Shown: positions 11,831-23,483 of the stretch, piece by piece | Layout of the letters: the number at the start of each line of letters is the position of its first letter | Numbering within the stretch: the stretch's first letter is position 1 | Assembly: GCA_039619475.1 (NCBI GenBank) | Contig: CM077115.1 | Location: 499,369,352 to 499,433,351, forward strand | From: Icerya purchasi | Taxonomy: Eukaryota > Arthropoda > Insecta > Hemiptera > Monophlebidae | Direction of reading: 5' to 3' | DNA length: 64,000 bases | Translations under genes and position numbers: made by a program | The notes under the pieces: generated by a model | What the model saw: only the letters and a program-made list of their open reading frames with translations | The model's database searches: none | What the model was told of the DNA's origin: nothing

Positions 11831-13583
11831 CGGGGAGCTGAACGACAAAAAAATGCAACAGTTTTAGAAAGGCTGTTTTTTTGATACAATGTAGTATTTA
11901 GGGTGTGTAAGAATAGCCTGCCGTCAGTCAGATAGTTTCGTTAACGTTTGGTGCAGGGGCGGCTTCAAAGTTATAAAGATACCCAGTATGTGTCGCAACT
12001 ATTTTAGAAAATCTGAAATTTGGTCTACTAATAATAGGTAACAATATAAAAAATCAAAAAAACACAGTCAGCCCGAATTTTTATTTAACAAACGCCGTCG
12101 GTTGCTGATATATGAGCGAGCGCTGTGTGCCTCATTTACACAGAGCGCTTAATCGCTAAATGATGTATAAGCGTCGGTCGAGACCAGTGCAGCCATATCT
12201 TGGGAAAAACGTACCCCCAGTTACAGTACCATTTAAGGTTGTGTGCTATACTAATTATGTATTATTTCTTCCTGTAATCGTTTGTTTCAATGATATTATA
12301 AGTTATGTATTTTTAAACCTTAATTTACGTTACAAAGTTATAGTTTTAAATATTACACGAACACAAAGTACCTTTTAATTCGTTAAAACATACAACATTT
12401 ATTTATATTAAATTATTACTTAAAATAAAAGTTACAGACATTATTATTCACAAAAAATATATATAAAAATTCGTCCTACCGGTTTCGTCTACTTGACAGT
12501 CAAGTAGACGAAACCGGTAGGACGAATTTTTATATATAGTTTTTGTGAATAATAATGTCTGTAACTTTTATTTTAAGTAATAATTTAATATAAATAAATG
12601 TTGTATGTTTTAACGAATTAAAAGGTACTTTGTGTCCGTGTAATATTTAAAACTATAACTTTGTAACGTAAATTAAGGTTTAAAAGTGCTATACTAAAGT
12701 GACATAGTCGAATCACAGCGTCGGTTGAGATCAGTTTATATCTGTTACAGTGTTCGTGTAAAAAGGGACGGAAGTTCACGTCCTATTTGCATTATTTGTT
12801 TAAAAAAAGAGAACTGTATTTATTATTTAAACTCATTGTTATAAATATAGTTATGACAAAAATAAGTGTTAAAATTTATTTTTGTCGTAATTAAAAAAAG
12901 AAGTTGAAGTTAAATTGTTTGAGGAGCAGACTCTTGTTATGTGTAAAAATATTTTAAAAATTCGTAAAGAATTCAATATCAAAGTTATAGAATTATAGTA
13001 GCGACGGCGAGTGAACACGTCTTGTTCTGTAACATTAATAAAAAGAATATTTTTTCTATAATATAAATATATTTTTATTATAAATATTCATTTTATTACT
13101 TAATATAATATAATAAGCCCGCGCCATCAAGCGCGTTGTAGTATAAATGAGGCGCACGGCGCTCGCTCTTATATCAGCAGCTGACGGCGTTTGTTAAATA
13201 AAAATTCGGGCTGACTGTGTTTTTTTGATTTTTTATATTGTTACCTATTATCACAGTAGAATAAATTTCAGATTTTCTAAAATAGTTGCAACATACTAGG
13301 TATTTTTTTGTATGAGTTTGACGCGACCCATTACATTATTTTTAAGACTGATTATATCCTCATTGTTTTTTAGTTATTTTACTACCAATAAACCAAATTT
13401 CACATTTTCTAAAACAGTTACGACATACTAGGTATTTTTACAACTTTGAAGCCGCTCCTGCGCCAAACGCTAACGAAACTATTTGACTGACGGCAGGCTA
13501 TTCTTACACACCCTAAATACTACATTGTATTAAAAAACCAGCCTTTCTAAAACTGTTGCATTTTTTTGTCGCTCAGCTCGCCG
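11831..13583. mobile_element. Foldback-type element with long inverted repeats
   Basis: The left arm (about 11831-12139) and right arm (about 13138-13583) are inverted copies. Both ends carry GACAAAAAAATGCAACAG next to an AGCTGA/TCAGCT-type terminus, and both inner parts carry ATTCGGGCTGACTGTG or its complement and a shared GCGAGCGC/GCGCTCGC block. The right arm is longer because it holds a roughly 120-base tandem duplication; the word ACATACTAGGTATTTTT occurs twice. The middle is taken up by Penelope-type terminal repeats. No coding sequence is seen and the target duplication is unclear. Confidence 0.75.
12311..12685. repeat. Near-perfect palindrome of Penelope-type terminal repeats
   Basis: Two arms of about 187 bases are joined head to head around the single base at 12498 (ACTTGAC, A, GTCAAGT). 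The left arm continues outward to about 12253 as the same sequence found directly at 25032-25257, where it also ends in CTACTTGAC just upstream of a Penelope-like coding region. Both copies therefore share one terminus. The shared words AGCGTCGGT(C/T)GAGA(C/T)CAG near 12170 and 12718 suggest further element sequence on both sides. The likely explanation is two terminal repeats of one Penelope-like family in inverted orientation. Confidence 0.8.
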
Positions 13584-13679
13584 ACTAATAGAAGAGAAAG
13601 AGACAGAAATCTAAGCAAGAGGGGTCAAGGGGCACTGCCCCTTGCGAGGCCAAAATTACCGAGTTATATATATATACAT

Positions 13680-13935
13680 GTCGCGTTTGGCCTAGTGGCT
13701 AGAACGCTTGACTTCCGATCTGGAGGTCTCAGTTTCGATACCGGGCGATGACAAAATATGCCCTCTAGTTTAGCATACAGCAGTTAAGACACATTTGGGC
13801 TGCATTTGTACATCAATAAATCAAGCGTCTATAATCAGTTCCTAATGTAGTCGTGTGTGTGCGCTAGCGTCGCAGGAGGTATGTAGCCGGCGAACAATCG
13901 CGCCAATGTGAATGGACCAGTCGTCTTGGTTATCC
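13680..13935 (+). mobile_element. tRNA-derived SINE, plus strand
   Basis: A tRNA-like head at 13683-13745 contains TGGCCTAGTGGCTAGAACGC (A-box-like) and CAGTTTCGATACCGGGC (B-box-like). It lacks a clean cloverleaf acceptor stem and is followed by unrelated sequence. The 3' end is uncertain and the end coordinate is approximate. Confidence 0.55.
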
Positions 13936-14087
13936 TACTCTATTGATAACCTTTCTCACATTGATCGGCAGCACGGAAGCTAAACTGCACTCCGGTTTCT
14001 GTGCTCCTCAATAGCGCTGCTACTTTATCCTTCGGATAAAACTCATATTCGTAATTGACGGAGATAGTAGATAAATATACACATATA

Positions 14088-14090
<3 letters not shown>

Positions 14091-14122
<32 letters not shown>
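14091..14122. repeat. AT dinucleotide microsatellite
   Basis: About sixteen AT units in a row form a simple repeat. Confidence 0.9.
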
Positions 14123-14124
<2 letters not shown>

Positions 14125-14321
14125 AATTCTTTGACCATGCAGAGTCATTCACTTCTTCAGCCCCTCCCTAACTATATTCAGAAAGAAAGTTCCTCCTAAC
14201 CATATCTTAATAATTTTACATGGTGTTGGCGCTGGTGTTGGTATTGCCTGAACGTAAAATTATTTTATTTTTTAAGGTTACCGTTATTGTAGGTATACCT
14301 TTTATTTGCTAGCAGGTCTAA

Positions 14322-14568
14322 GGCTGGGGACACTCGAGCGTTAATTTTAATTTAACGCACGTTATGGCGGACGTTATATAGCGTTACACTTATAAAAAGG
14401 TCAAGTAGCATGAAGCATGAATCCCAAAGCAACACGTTGTAGCATAATATATACGTCAGATTATTCAACGTGCGTTAATCGAAGCGACGCGTTTGCTTTG
14501 TGATTGATGCTAGTTGATCATTATTAATAATGCTGCAACGTCCGTCATAACGCTCGTGTGTCTCCACC
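14322..14568. mobile_element. Short MITE, Harbinger-like
   Basis: Inverted ends GGCTGGGGACACTCGAGCGT (left) and GGTGGAGACACACGAGCGTT (right, - strand) enclose 247 bases with no coding sequence. TAA flanks both sides (14319-14321 and 14569-14571), as expected for PIF/Harbinger-type elements. Both arms continue with a GACGGACGTT/GGCGGACGTT-like stretch, so the arms exceed 35 bases. Confidence 0.65.
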
Positions 14569-14571
14569 TAA

Positions 14572-16176
14572 AAAATAAGCACAGCGTTTTTATTCCTCCA
14601 TCGCAGAAATAACGTTTAATTTTAGAATGTTATAAGTTGTTAAAAATTATCGATATGTGCTGTTTTAATAGATGAAACTTTTTTCAGCTTACCTTTATGC
14701 TGGTTACCCACAAATTAGTCAAGTCAAGTTAGCGATTACATTTAATTAGGACTGCTACTGACAAGTAATTACTAATTTCAGATTCGTAAATTCACCAAAA
14801 TTATATATCGTTATGATCGGTTTTACTTGTATAATATAAACAAGATATATAATATTAAGTTTTATCCTAATACATCGAACAAAAATATCACAGCAAAAGA
14901 CTCGTACAACGTAGTCCCCATGTAATCTGCATGAAAAATGAAAATCAATTATAGAGACCGATATTGTTGAAAACAACAGAACTTCATGAAATTGTGTTAA
15001 TTACTATCGGTTATTGAAACCAAAATGTCGATACATAAGTAAAATGTTATCGTTTATTGCGGTTATATTTATCTTCAAACTTTTTTGCGGATGAATTTTA
15101 TAAAAATCGTCTCTCGATCTCTCTTTATGAAAAAAGGTGTTCGTATAGAACAAAGACAGTGATTTAGGGTTCTGTGAGAATCACACTAGATACACAGAAA
15201 AACTCGCAATGATTATTACTCTCGTTTAATGTTTTCGTTTTATAGTATTTTCAGCGAATGTACTTTTTACACGATTTACAAAGGAAACGAAACTGTCTCT
15301 GTTTCTTTCGCTACAAATATGACAAAGTTATCAGATTCTGTAAGAAATATAGAATCTTTCTCTTCCCAGAGAACACTAAATTTTCATTTTTAACGAATTT
15401 GGCATATTCCCGTTTTCCTAACGTTAGAATGAAGTACCGCACACGAACAGGCTGCTTCAATTTCGGACTAAATTCGAATTTCGTTTTAGCGGATTCTATC
15501 ATATGGTTATTTTTAGTGCGAAGATCATAAACGTGATTCATTTTCAAGTCTGTTATTTGAACGTATTCTGTTTAGCGGTTTGTTTTTGTTTTCATGTTTG
15601 TCTCGTAAGCAGGACTGGTTTTTTGATCCATACAACCTACGTGACAGCACAAGGCTCCAAATATCATAAAAAGCAATTTTTTATCACTAGAAAATCAAAC
15701 ACTTTAATTCGATATAAATCACTCTATTTCTGTCACTATTAATCGTTGATAATCCCAGCGTAAAAAAGATGATTTTTATCGTAATATTTATATTAATATA
15801 CTATAAAATTTTTGAATTACCGTGCAAATCTATTTTGTCACAGCCAAGAAAATGTTAATCTTGCCCTACCTGCCCCAGCAAATAATTAGGTAGGGTAGAT
15901 AACGGCTATTAATACATTTAGCTGATTATAGTAATGGAGTTATAAACAATTCAGTTAAGTTTTCAGTATTGTATTAAACTGTTAAAAGTAGGAAAGTAAA
16001 AAAATTCCTCTTTTTTGGATAGTAATTGGTGTTTACCGTGCAAATTTGCCTTTTCAGTTGACTGGAACGCGAAATTTAGAAAAATTTTTTTTTAGTCGGT
16101 GGAAACATATCTTCTAAATTTGATGTTTCTAGGACCACTGGTGAAACTAGAAGTATCATTCAGTAAATATTTTATG
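14572..16176. other. Intergenic DNA, no gene supported
   Basis: No gene is recognised. A 78-codon - strand frame at 15547-15311 has balanced composition and no repeats, but I recognise no domain in it and see no convincing splice context. It could be an exon or chance. Confidence 0.4.
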
Positions 16177-16211
16177 TTGTGTGTGTGTGCACGCGCGCGT
16201 GTGTATGTATG

Positions 16212-16242
<31 letters not shown>

Positions 16243-16243
16243 T
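16177..16243. repeat. Compound GT/CG/TATG/TA microsatellite
   Basis: GT units pass into a CGCG-containing patch, then GTAT units, then about thirteen TA units. This is a compound simple repeat. Confidence 0.85.
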
Positions 16244-16641
16244 GTTTTAGTTCTTTTTCACAGAACTATGTCACATATAAATTTATTAACGTCAAATATA
16301 CTTTTCTGAGAATACGATTAGTACTAAAATATTGTTTACATTATAAATCAAAAAATGTTAATCAAGAAAAATAACTTATAAATGCCAGTATAATATGTTG
16401 ATATATATGTTTATGTATATAGTTATAAAATTTTTATAAATAAAATTAGTACATGTATTATTACTAAGTGGCACAATCGAATTTGGGAAAAAATGGTTGC
16501 ACATATACGTACACTGTCTCTTAGGCTAAAATAAACATTTTCATAGTTTCATGACTGCCTATAGCCCCACACCTCGTCGAGCAGCTACGTCATATTAAAA
16601 TACTTTAATTTTTCTTATATTCACTTTGGTAAGCTATTATA

Positions 16642-17794
16642 TTCAGGGCACCAGTTCATTTTTGGTCGTAATTTTAGTTCGTTCATTTTTGCTATTATTC
16701 ACAGTGGGTGAACTAACATAAGTTATGATTCACAACTTGTGTTAGTTCACCCAATGTGAATAACAGTGAAAATGAGCGAACTGAAATTACGAATATGACG
16801 TGAAAAGAAGTGAAGTAACGTAACGATCATACGAGAAATAGAGCAAAAAGTGAAATACCGGAAAGAGAATATTTTAAAAATTTTATAATTACATTTAACA
16901 CCGCCGATCTGCCGGCCAAATCAAAATTCCAAATTCTTACAATTAATGGTGAATAGCCTATGACATGCCGAGCAAACCCTACACTGGAAATGATACTTTG
17001 GAAAGAAATAAAAAAAAAATAAAGTGTAAAAACCTGAAAAAAGGAAGAACTCGATGTTTGATGTAAAATTTGATGGCATCTTCCGTATATGCCATCAAAT
17101 CGAAATAGACGGGCTTACACGCCGCGTCGCACAATTCAATTTCCATCACAGAAACCAAGGGCAAAATGGCAGCTAGAACGGACAGAAATTATATTTTTAT
17201 AAAATGGAGTAATGTAAAAGATTAGATATTTAATATGAAAAACTACACCCCTTGAATCCGACTGGAACGTAAATTCAAACGAGAGAATATAAAAGCAGTC
17301 GGACGAGAACAGTAGAAAGTGGCAGCCAGTAAATAGAAATATAATTAAAAAGATAATAAACAAACCACCAAACCAAACCAACAGTCAGACGAGAGTAGTA
17401 GAAAGTAGCAGCCAGTAAATAAAAGTAAATAAAAATAAATTTAAAAAAAAAATAAACAAGCCATCAAACCAAACTAATAACTAAACGTGTAAATTTGAAA
17501 TATTTTAAAAACAGTAAATTATTGAGATGAACTAAATTGAGAAATTTTTAGCCATCCATGGCTGTGAGTAAATTTGAAACAGTTTACACACTTTGAAATA
17601 CTTTAAGAACAATGATGTGGGAAAAATATTTCAAAAATTTTGAACTATTGTAAAAACAATTAATTTGAATTATTTTGAAATAAATTAATATTTTTCTTTA
17701 ATTTGCAGTGAAATATGAAATAAGTTGAGACGAAAATGACGACGTACGTATCAACATGAACTATAGCAGCGCAAAACGAACTGGTGCCCTGAAT
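16642..17794. mobile_element. Foldback / MITE-like element with TA-type target site
   Basis: Termini read TTCAGGGCACCAGTTC at the left and the same on the - strand at the right, inside TATA on both sides. Just inside the left end, about 16664-16796 folds back on itself: GGGTGAACTAACA and TGTTAGTTCACCC are inverted copies around a short loop, with matching arms outward. The interior also holds a 12-base stem at about 17067-17100 (ATTTGATGGCAT and ATGCCATCAAAT around a nine-base loop). No transposase is visible, so it is non-autonomous. Confidence 0.65.
17297..17481. repeat. Two-copy tandem repeat
   Basis: A unit of about 86-99 bases is repeated twice. It begins AGTCGGACGAGAACAGTAGA in copy 1 and AGTCAGACGAGAGTAGTAGA in copy 2, and each copy ends in an ACCA(C/T)CAAACCAAAC-type stretch. 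The second copy has an A-rich expansion. It lies inside the foldback element. Confidence 0.75.
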
Positions 17795-18794
17795 ATAACA
17801 GTTTACCTTCACTTTTACTACGAAATACATGTGCTTTTACAAAGAATCAGACCAAAATTTAAAAACAAAGAAACAAATTAAAACTTTTCAAAATTTATAA
17901 TGAAAACCCCTTTCAAAAAGTATAGAATAAAGCTAATTTAGTTTATCTTTTGTTTAAAATCCACATTTCAGAACTGTTTCATATATGGTGAATTTATACA
18001 TTACCATTAAAATAGCAATTTTTGTATATTTAAATGTAAGTAGTACATTTTGTGCGTTAAAAAAACAAAGAAATTAAAAAGTTTAAAAATTTAGGATATT
18101 TTGATATTATCAATTTCATTTTTTTATATATATTATTGTAGTTTTTAACCCGCTTTAATAGGATTATTTACAACAAAAATGAATATTTAATTACATATAC
18201 ATACATGAATATAAATTTTATTATCTTCAATTCGTATGTTATCTATTTTCTTTATCAATTCACATTTATTCGATTTACTAGAATTGAACTGAATTTCTTG
18301 TAATACCGATGGTGTGCTTCGAACTCATTTAAAGGTGAATATATCTTTTCCAGGTGCTTTAATAAGCAGCAATCTGGCCCGAAGAACCAACAAAGTGTTA
18401 ACATTTCTTATTATTATTCTGTAGTTTTGAAAAAAGAATATCATTTCTTATAAATTCAATGAAATAATATATTTTCATTCAATTTTGTATAAAGTAAATC
18501 AAAACCGATAACTTAACAAATATATGTTATGAACGTAAGAATAAAAATTAAAATACATCATGTGCCTTAGTAACAAAAATCTCAGCCAGTAATAATACTT
18601 AATACGCATCGTCTAGAAAAAGTGTAAGCCAGAAATAATAGAATTTAAATTATTTAAAAATATAGCCTCTCACTTGATATATACACAGCAGCCTACGATC
18701 GTAAGTGAGCCTCATCGATCAACACGATTTACAGACTAATGTGTACCATTACAATATATATATATACATATTATTATTATTATTAATAAGCATC
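17795..18794. other. Intergenic AT-rich DNA, no gene seen
   Basis: Nothing supported was found; a short TA repeat and an ATT repeat lie near 18755-18785. Confidence 0.5.
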
Positions 18795-18985
18795 TTCCAT
18801 GCAGGAGATTGCAATCGACATCCGATTAAACCATTTTATCCAGCCTGTCCAACACTGTAATTCTTCTCCTGCCTCTCAGTGCCTTGCCTGGAATCTCCCC
18901 GTTCGCCACCAGCGAAAACATCTTGTCTTCAGACATTTTATTTTGGAGGAAGCGCCGTTTATTTCCTTTAATCATTGGTAGCAAA
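18795..18985 (-). pseudogene. LINE C-terminal coding fragment, minus strand
   Basis: Read on the - strand from about 18980, the translation contains NKMSEDKMFSLVANGEIPGK and ALRGRRRITVLDRLDKMV before a stop. The GK...RGRRR...LD pattern resembles the C-terminal tail of LINE reverse transcriptase polyproteins. The fragment is short and has no other domain, so the call is tentative. Confidence 0.4.
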
Positions 18986-19011
18986 ATGCAAATTTGGAAC
19001 AAAGCGCTGTA

Positions 19012-19508
19012 AAAAATGTCGACACCTTCATATACTTAGGTGAGAAATTTACCAAGGGGAAAAAAGACCCTATATAGGAAGTTAAAAGAAAAACACAGCT
19101 TGAGTGGATAGTATTTGGAAAAATGAAAAGTATTTTACAAAGTAAAATCAGTTCAGCAAACCGAGCGATGCTAGTTAATCAGTGCATCATATCGGTGGTG
19201 AGCTATGGTGCGGAAACCTGGACTCTAACAAGAGAATTGGTAGAAAGAATTGAAATGGCTAAAAGACGAATGGAATGCGCGTTGCTAGGAATAAGACTAA
19301 ATGACAGGATTAGAAATTCGAATATACGAAAATACGAAAATACGCGTGGTTCGAAGATATAGCGGTTAAAATTACAACAAACAAATGGAAATGGACGGGA
19401 CATATTGCAAGACTAACGGACGAAAGATGGACTAAGGAAGTGCTGAAGTGGCGACCATACGCAGGAAAATGGAAGCAAGGATGGCTCCCAAGAAGGTGGA
19501 CAAACGAT
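19012..19508 (+). pseudogene. LINE reverse-transcriptase C-terminal fragment
   Basis: The + strand reads, with a stop and a frame change, TFIYLGEKFTKGKK, then CIISVVSYGAETWTLTRELV, then a segment with RMECALLGIRLNDRIRNSNI, and after a shift WKWTGHIARLTDERWTKEVL and RRWTNDIL. The YGAETWTLT and W(T/A)GHIAR..D.RW motifs mark the region after the palm domain of endonuclease-type LINE proteins common in arthropods. The catalytic palm is absent. The fragment runs directly into a different LINE at about 19509. Confidence 0.75.
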
Positions 19509-19512
19509 ATTC

Positions 19513-20115
19513 TCGGAATGCCCCAATCTACAGGAACCTCCTTTCTGTCGCAACTGTAAAGGTTCCCATGTTTCCTCAGATCGTCGCTGTCCAGAATGGC
19601 AAAGACAAAAAGATATAAAAAGGATCATGGCCTTTGAAAATATCTCTTTCCATGAAGCCGTCAAAATCAAATCGTCTAATTCAGTAACTCAAGCCTTTTC
19701 ATATGCCAACCGGGCTGCAACCCCCATTCCTTCTCAAAACATGTCCATCAACTCTTCTATGGTTCCCTCTCTTCCCCGTCCAAAATCTCCAACATTCCAC
19801 AAATTTCACAAGTCCAAACCCCATCATAAACCGCTCCCTCAATTTCCTTCTATCCCTTCTTATCACCCTCCTTCACCCTCAGTTGGATGGACCCTAAATA
19901 AAGTATCTTCCCCCTCTTTTAATCCACTCTTGCCTACTTGTCCCACATCTGTTCCTCTTTCCAACACTTCGCCTTCTCCCACAGAGTCCACTTTAACCAT
20001 CTCCGGTCTCTCTGCTGCCATTATGGAGCTTCTTGCATCTTACAATATACCTTCGTTCTCTTCTTTCATCGACAGTCTTTCATCCTTGCTGTCTAACAGC
20101 GTTAATTTCAAATAA
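19513..20115 (+). pseudogene. LINE ORF1 (gag-like) C-terminal part
   Basis: A frame that starts upstream of the ATG at 19627 gives a zinc-knuckle-like CRNCKGSHVSSDRRCPEW and then QRQKDIKRIMAFENISFHEA, a typical ORF1 ending in I-group LINEs. A Ser/Pro-rich tail with no domain follows, ending in TAA at 20113-20115. The N-terminal part is missing because the element is truncated at about 19509. Confidence 0.7.
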
Positions 20116-20530
20116 TTCAACCTTTTTTGTTTCTCCTGTTTTCTCCTTCTTTTATTTTTTTTTATTTTTATTTTTTTTCTTCTTCTTTTTCTTCTACCCT
20201 TCAAAACCCTTCTTCTTCTTTCTGTATTTCTTACAGTTCAATACAATTGCTTACTTGCACGTTTTACATATGGAATTTTCCACGCTACGGTTCATTCCAG
20301 AAAATTATCATCACGTTGGTGATGGGGTGTTAAACAGAAGGAGGCCTACAAACTGGCCTTTTACCAGTTCGTGCAGGTTATTCTATTCTTTTTTTCGCTC
20401 ACTCTGTTCCGAATTTGGCCGCAATTAATCTTGAAGGTTGCTAAACTGGCACACAATCAAGATTCCGCAAGTCCTTGCATTCCTCTTTCTATAACACTCA
20501 TTCCTTACCTTTCTTCACCTCCTAGACAAC

Positions 20531-23483
20531 ATGTCTCAGAATAGTTCTTTAAATATTCTTCAGTGGAACTGTCGTAGCATACATACAAATAAACAAGCGT
20601 TAGAGGGGCTATTAGACCTCTACAACATTCAAGTAGCATTGCTATCTGAAATTTGGTTAAAATCCACTTCAAAGACTTCTCCATAGTACGTTCTGATCGT
20701 GTAGACGGGTATGGTGAAGTGGCTATTCTTGTTAGAAACGTCTTACCATACCAGTCACACAGCATTTCCTTCCTTCCTCCTCATCCTAATCTCCCTAATA
20801 TGGCACATATTTCTCTATCAAATCTCCTTCCTACCCCATTTTCTACAGATACGCTCTTCTCTCAGATTTGGAAGTTAGCTAGGGCCTTTAGATTTCCCTC
20901 CTCCAAGCGCCCCCTTCATTTTATTCCTGCATTGCCACATCTTCGCTCCTTTTTGAACTCTATCTCGCCCGCTTATGTTCCTTCTCTTGAAGAAGTTAGT
21001 TCTACCTCTTACTACTCTACCTCTGAAGATCATTTTCTTTCCTCTCCTTTTCGTTACAATGAGCTCCTATCCGTTCTTAGCAAATCCACTAACTCCACCC
21101 CCGGATTAGATGGCCCCTCATATCTAATCCTTAAAAATCTCTCCTCTTCCTCGTTGCATTCTCTCTTAGCCATCTATAACTCCCTTCTAATCTCTGGTCA
21201 CACTCCTAAATTCTGGAATGATTTTATAATCATTCCTATTCCTAAAAGAAACCAGTCTTCCTTCCGACCTATCTCCCTCGCATCTTGTCTCCGAAAACTT
21301 TTTGAAGGCTTAATCAACAATCGTTTAGTCTGGTGGCTGGAGCATAACAATCTCCTCCCTCCCAGTATGTTTGGCTTACGCCCTGGTCTTGGTCCAATCG
21401 ACTGCATTAGTACCTTTCTATCGGACATCTACAAATCATTTCTAAATAGAAAGTTTACTATTGCCACATTCGTCGACGTCGCATCTGCGTTTGATAATGT
21501 TCATCTTCCTTCACTGACTTCTAAGCTCATTTCCCTCAATACTCCTCCTATTCTCGTTACCATTATTCTTAATCTGTTCCATAATAGATCTCTTTTTCTT
21601 TCAATTCCCTCCTTTTCAACAATCAGACGTTGTTATCGCGGCTTGCCTCAGAGTTCCTGTCTTAGTCCTTCTCTTTTTAATATTTATTTCCTTGATATCG
21701 CTACTCTTCGCATTTCTTCTTCTTCAGTCCTTTTTGCGGATGATATCCTTATCTACTCCACTTCAGATGTGCTAGCTACAGCTAACGAGGAGATTAATTG
21801 CTCTCTATCAGTCCTCAGTAGTTCCCTCTCCAATGCTTTTCTTTCTCTTTCTCCTTCCAAATCTTCTTCTATTATTTTCTCCCTCCGCTCATATAATCGT
21901 GCTTTGGTAAACATCATCTCCTCCAACTATTCTATTCCTATTGTTAATTCCATATGCTATCTTGGTCTTTTCCTAAATAGTCGACTCTCTTTCCAAGAAT
22001 ATATCGAGTACCTTTATATATCTTGTCTTAAAAGACTGAATCTCCTGAAAGCCTTATGTCCTCCCAAGTGGGGCGGTGATCCATATATTCTCCTAATTCT
22101 ATTCGTTCCAAACTAGGCTACTGCTCCTTCTTATACGGCAATGCCTCAAACTCTCTTCTGCGCAAACTTGATAGAATCCAAAACTCCTGTCTTCGGCTCT
22201 GCATTGGAGCCCAAAAATCTTCTCCCATTCCTGCTATTTTGTCCGAATCTAATATTAAACCCCTGTTTATCCGCAGATCTCTACTTGGTTACCGTTTTCT
22301 AATTAAACGTCTCCCGATCTCTTCATCTAAACTTATTTCTTCCTATCTGTATATCAATGACCACTGACGCTTCGTTCCTCACAAAATCCCGGTTCTTGCG
22401 CACATAGCTGCTCGGGTCTCTAAGTTTTCTCTGTATGTCTTTTCCCGCAATAAGCTTCCTTACTTTTCTTTTGATTTCAATAGTACATGTCTTCCCATCC
22501 CATTCTCTTCTCTTCCTCTTCGTGCTAACTCCACTCCTCAGAGCACAGAAGTCAGTGAATATGTCCACATATTAAATTCTTCATTTCCCCGTCATGTAAA
22601 AATTTTCACTGGTGGTTCCAAAAATGATAGCGGGGTGAGCAGTGCTTTTACGGCCTCCTCGCTTAATCACTCGGAATCCTTCAAACTTCCTTCCTTTTGT
22701 TCCATTTTTTCTGATGAAGCAGTCTCCATTATCCGTGCTGTCTCCTTTATTTCCTCTTCAAGAGTGATCTGTAAATTTCTCATTATTACTGATTCCAAAT
22801 CTGTCCTGCAAGCTAACTCTTCTCCTCCTTCCCACTCGACTAATGATATCACTCTTTTTGTTCGTGCCTCTACCTCCAAATTTCGCTTAGCACGTTCTAT
22901 CCTTATTGACTTTTTATGGGTTCCTGGCCACTCTGGCATTGAGGGCAACGAAGCAGCTGACTTTCTACCTCGCTCGGCGTCTCTCAATGGTCCATTCCTT
23001 CCTCATTTTCCTGCCTCAGACATCCTTTTCCTCTCCGCAAGTCTCTATACCAGACTATGGGTTGACAACTATCCTTCCTTTTTTGCCAATCGCTTCTCCT
23101 TCTACCTCCTCCTACAGCCTACTCCCAATTCACAGCCTTGGTACCAATTTCTTCCCTTTTCTCGGCGCTCGGCTATTGTTTCTTTAATCAGACTGAGACT
23201 TGATCATTCCCTCCTTCCCTTTTCTCATTTTTCTTTTTCTCTTTCACCTTCCCCCTTTTTCCCTCTCCACTCTACTGATCCTCCCTTTATATTCGACCCC
23301 AACCATATCCTTTTTGAATGTCCTGCTCTTTTTCCTGAGTGCTCTCATCTATACGCCGAACTTTTGGCGTTGGATCTTCCTACCCCTTTCAATGCTTCCT
23401 TTATCCTTTCCTTCCCATCTCCAGCCGTTATTCCCCTCCTTCTTTCCTTTATACTTTCTATCGCCGATCGCCTCAGAATCTGA
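20531..23483 (+). pseudogene. LINE ORF2: partial endonuclease, reverse transcriptase, RNase H
   Basis: The ATG at 20531 begins MSQNSSLNILQWNCRSIHTN and continues to VALLSEIWL, the first endonuclease motifs, with E where the catalytic acidic residue is expected. A frameshift near 20660 leads to RSDRVDGYGEVAILVRN; the rest of the endonuclease is missing. The long frame to 22116 has reverse-transcriptase landmarks: STPGLDGPSYLILK, FRPISLASCLRKLFE, FVDVASAFDNVHLPSL, GLPQSSCLSPSLFNIYF and VLFADDILIYS with the FADD catalytic box intact. After another frameshift, RNase H follows (FTGGSKNDSG, then ITDSKSVLQA and WVPGHSGIEGNEAADF). The first RNase H aspartate position reads G (TGGS in place of the usual TDGS). 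The frame ends in TGA at 23481-23483. Confidence 0.85.

Noticed and set aside
13683..13745. Possible functional tRNA gene
   Set aside because: A- and B-box-like words are present but there is no matching acceptor stem, and SINE-like sequence follows directly.
15311..15547. 78-codon minus-strand frame as a host exon
   Set aside because: No recognised domain, no clear acceptor or donor pair, and an overlapping plus-strand frame of similar length.
16979..17381. Minus-strand frames of 61 and 81 codons
   Set aside because: They lie in a foldback element and its tandem repeat; no domain is visible.
19627..20428. Several overlapping Ser/Phe-rich plus-strand frames
   Set aside because: Only the ORF1 frame ending at 20115 has a LINE motif; the others are shadows of the pyrimidine-rich linker.
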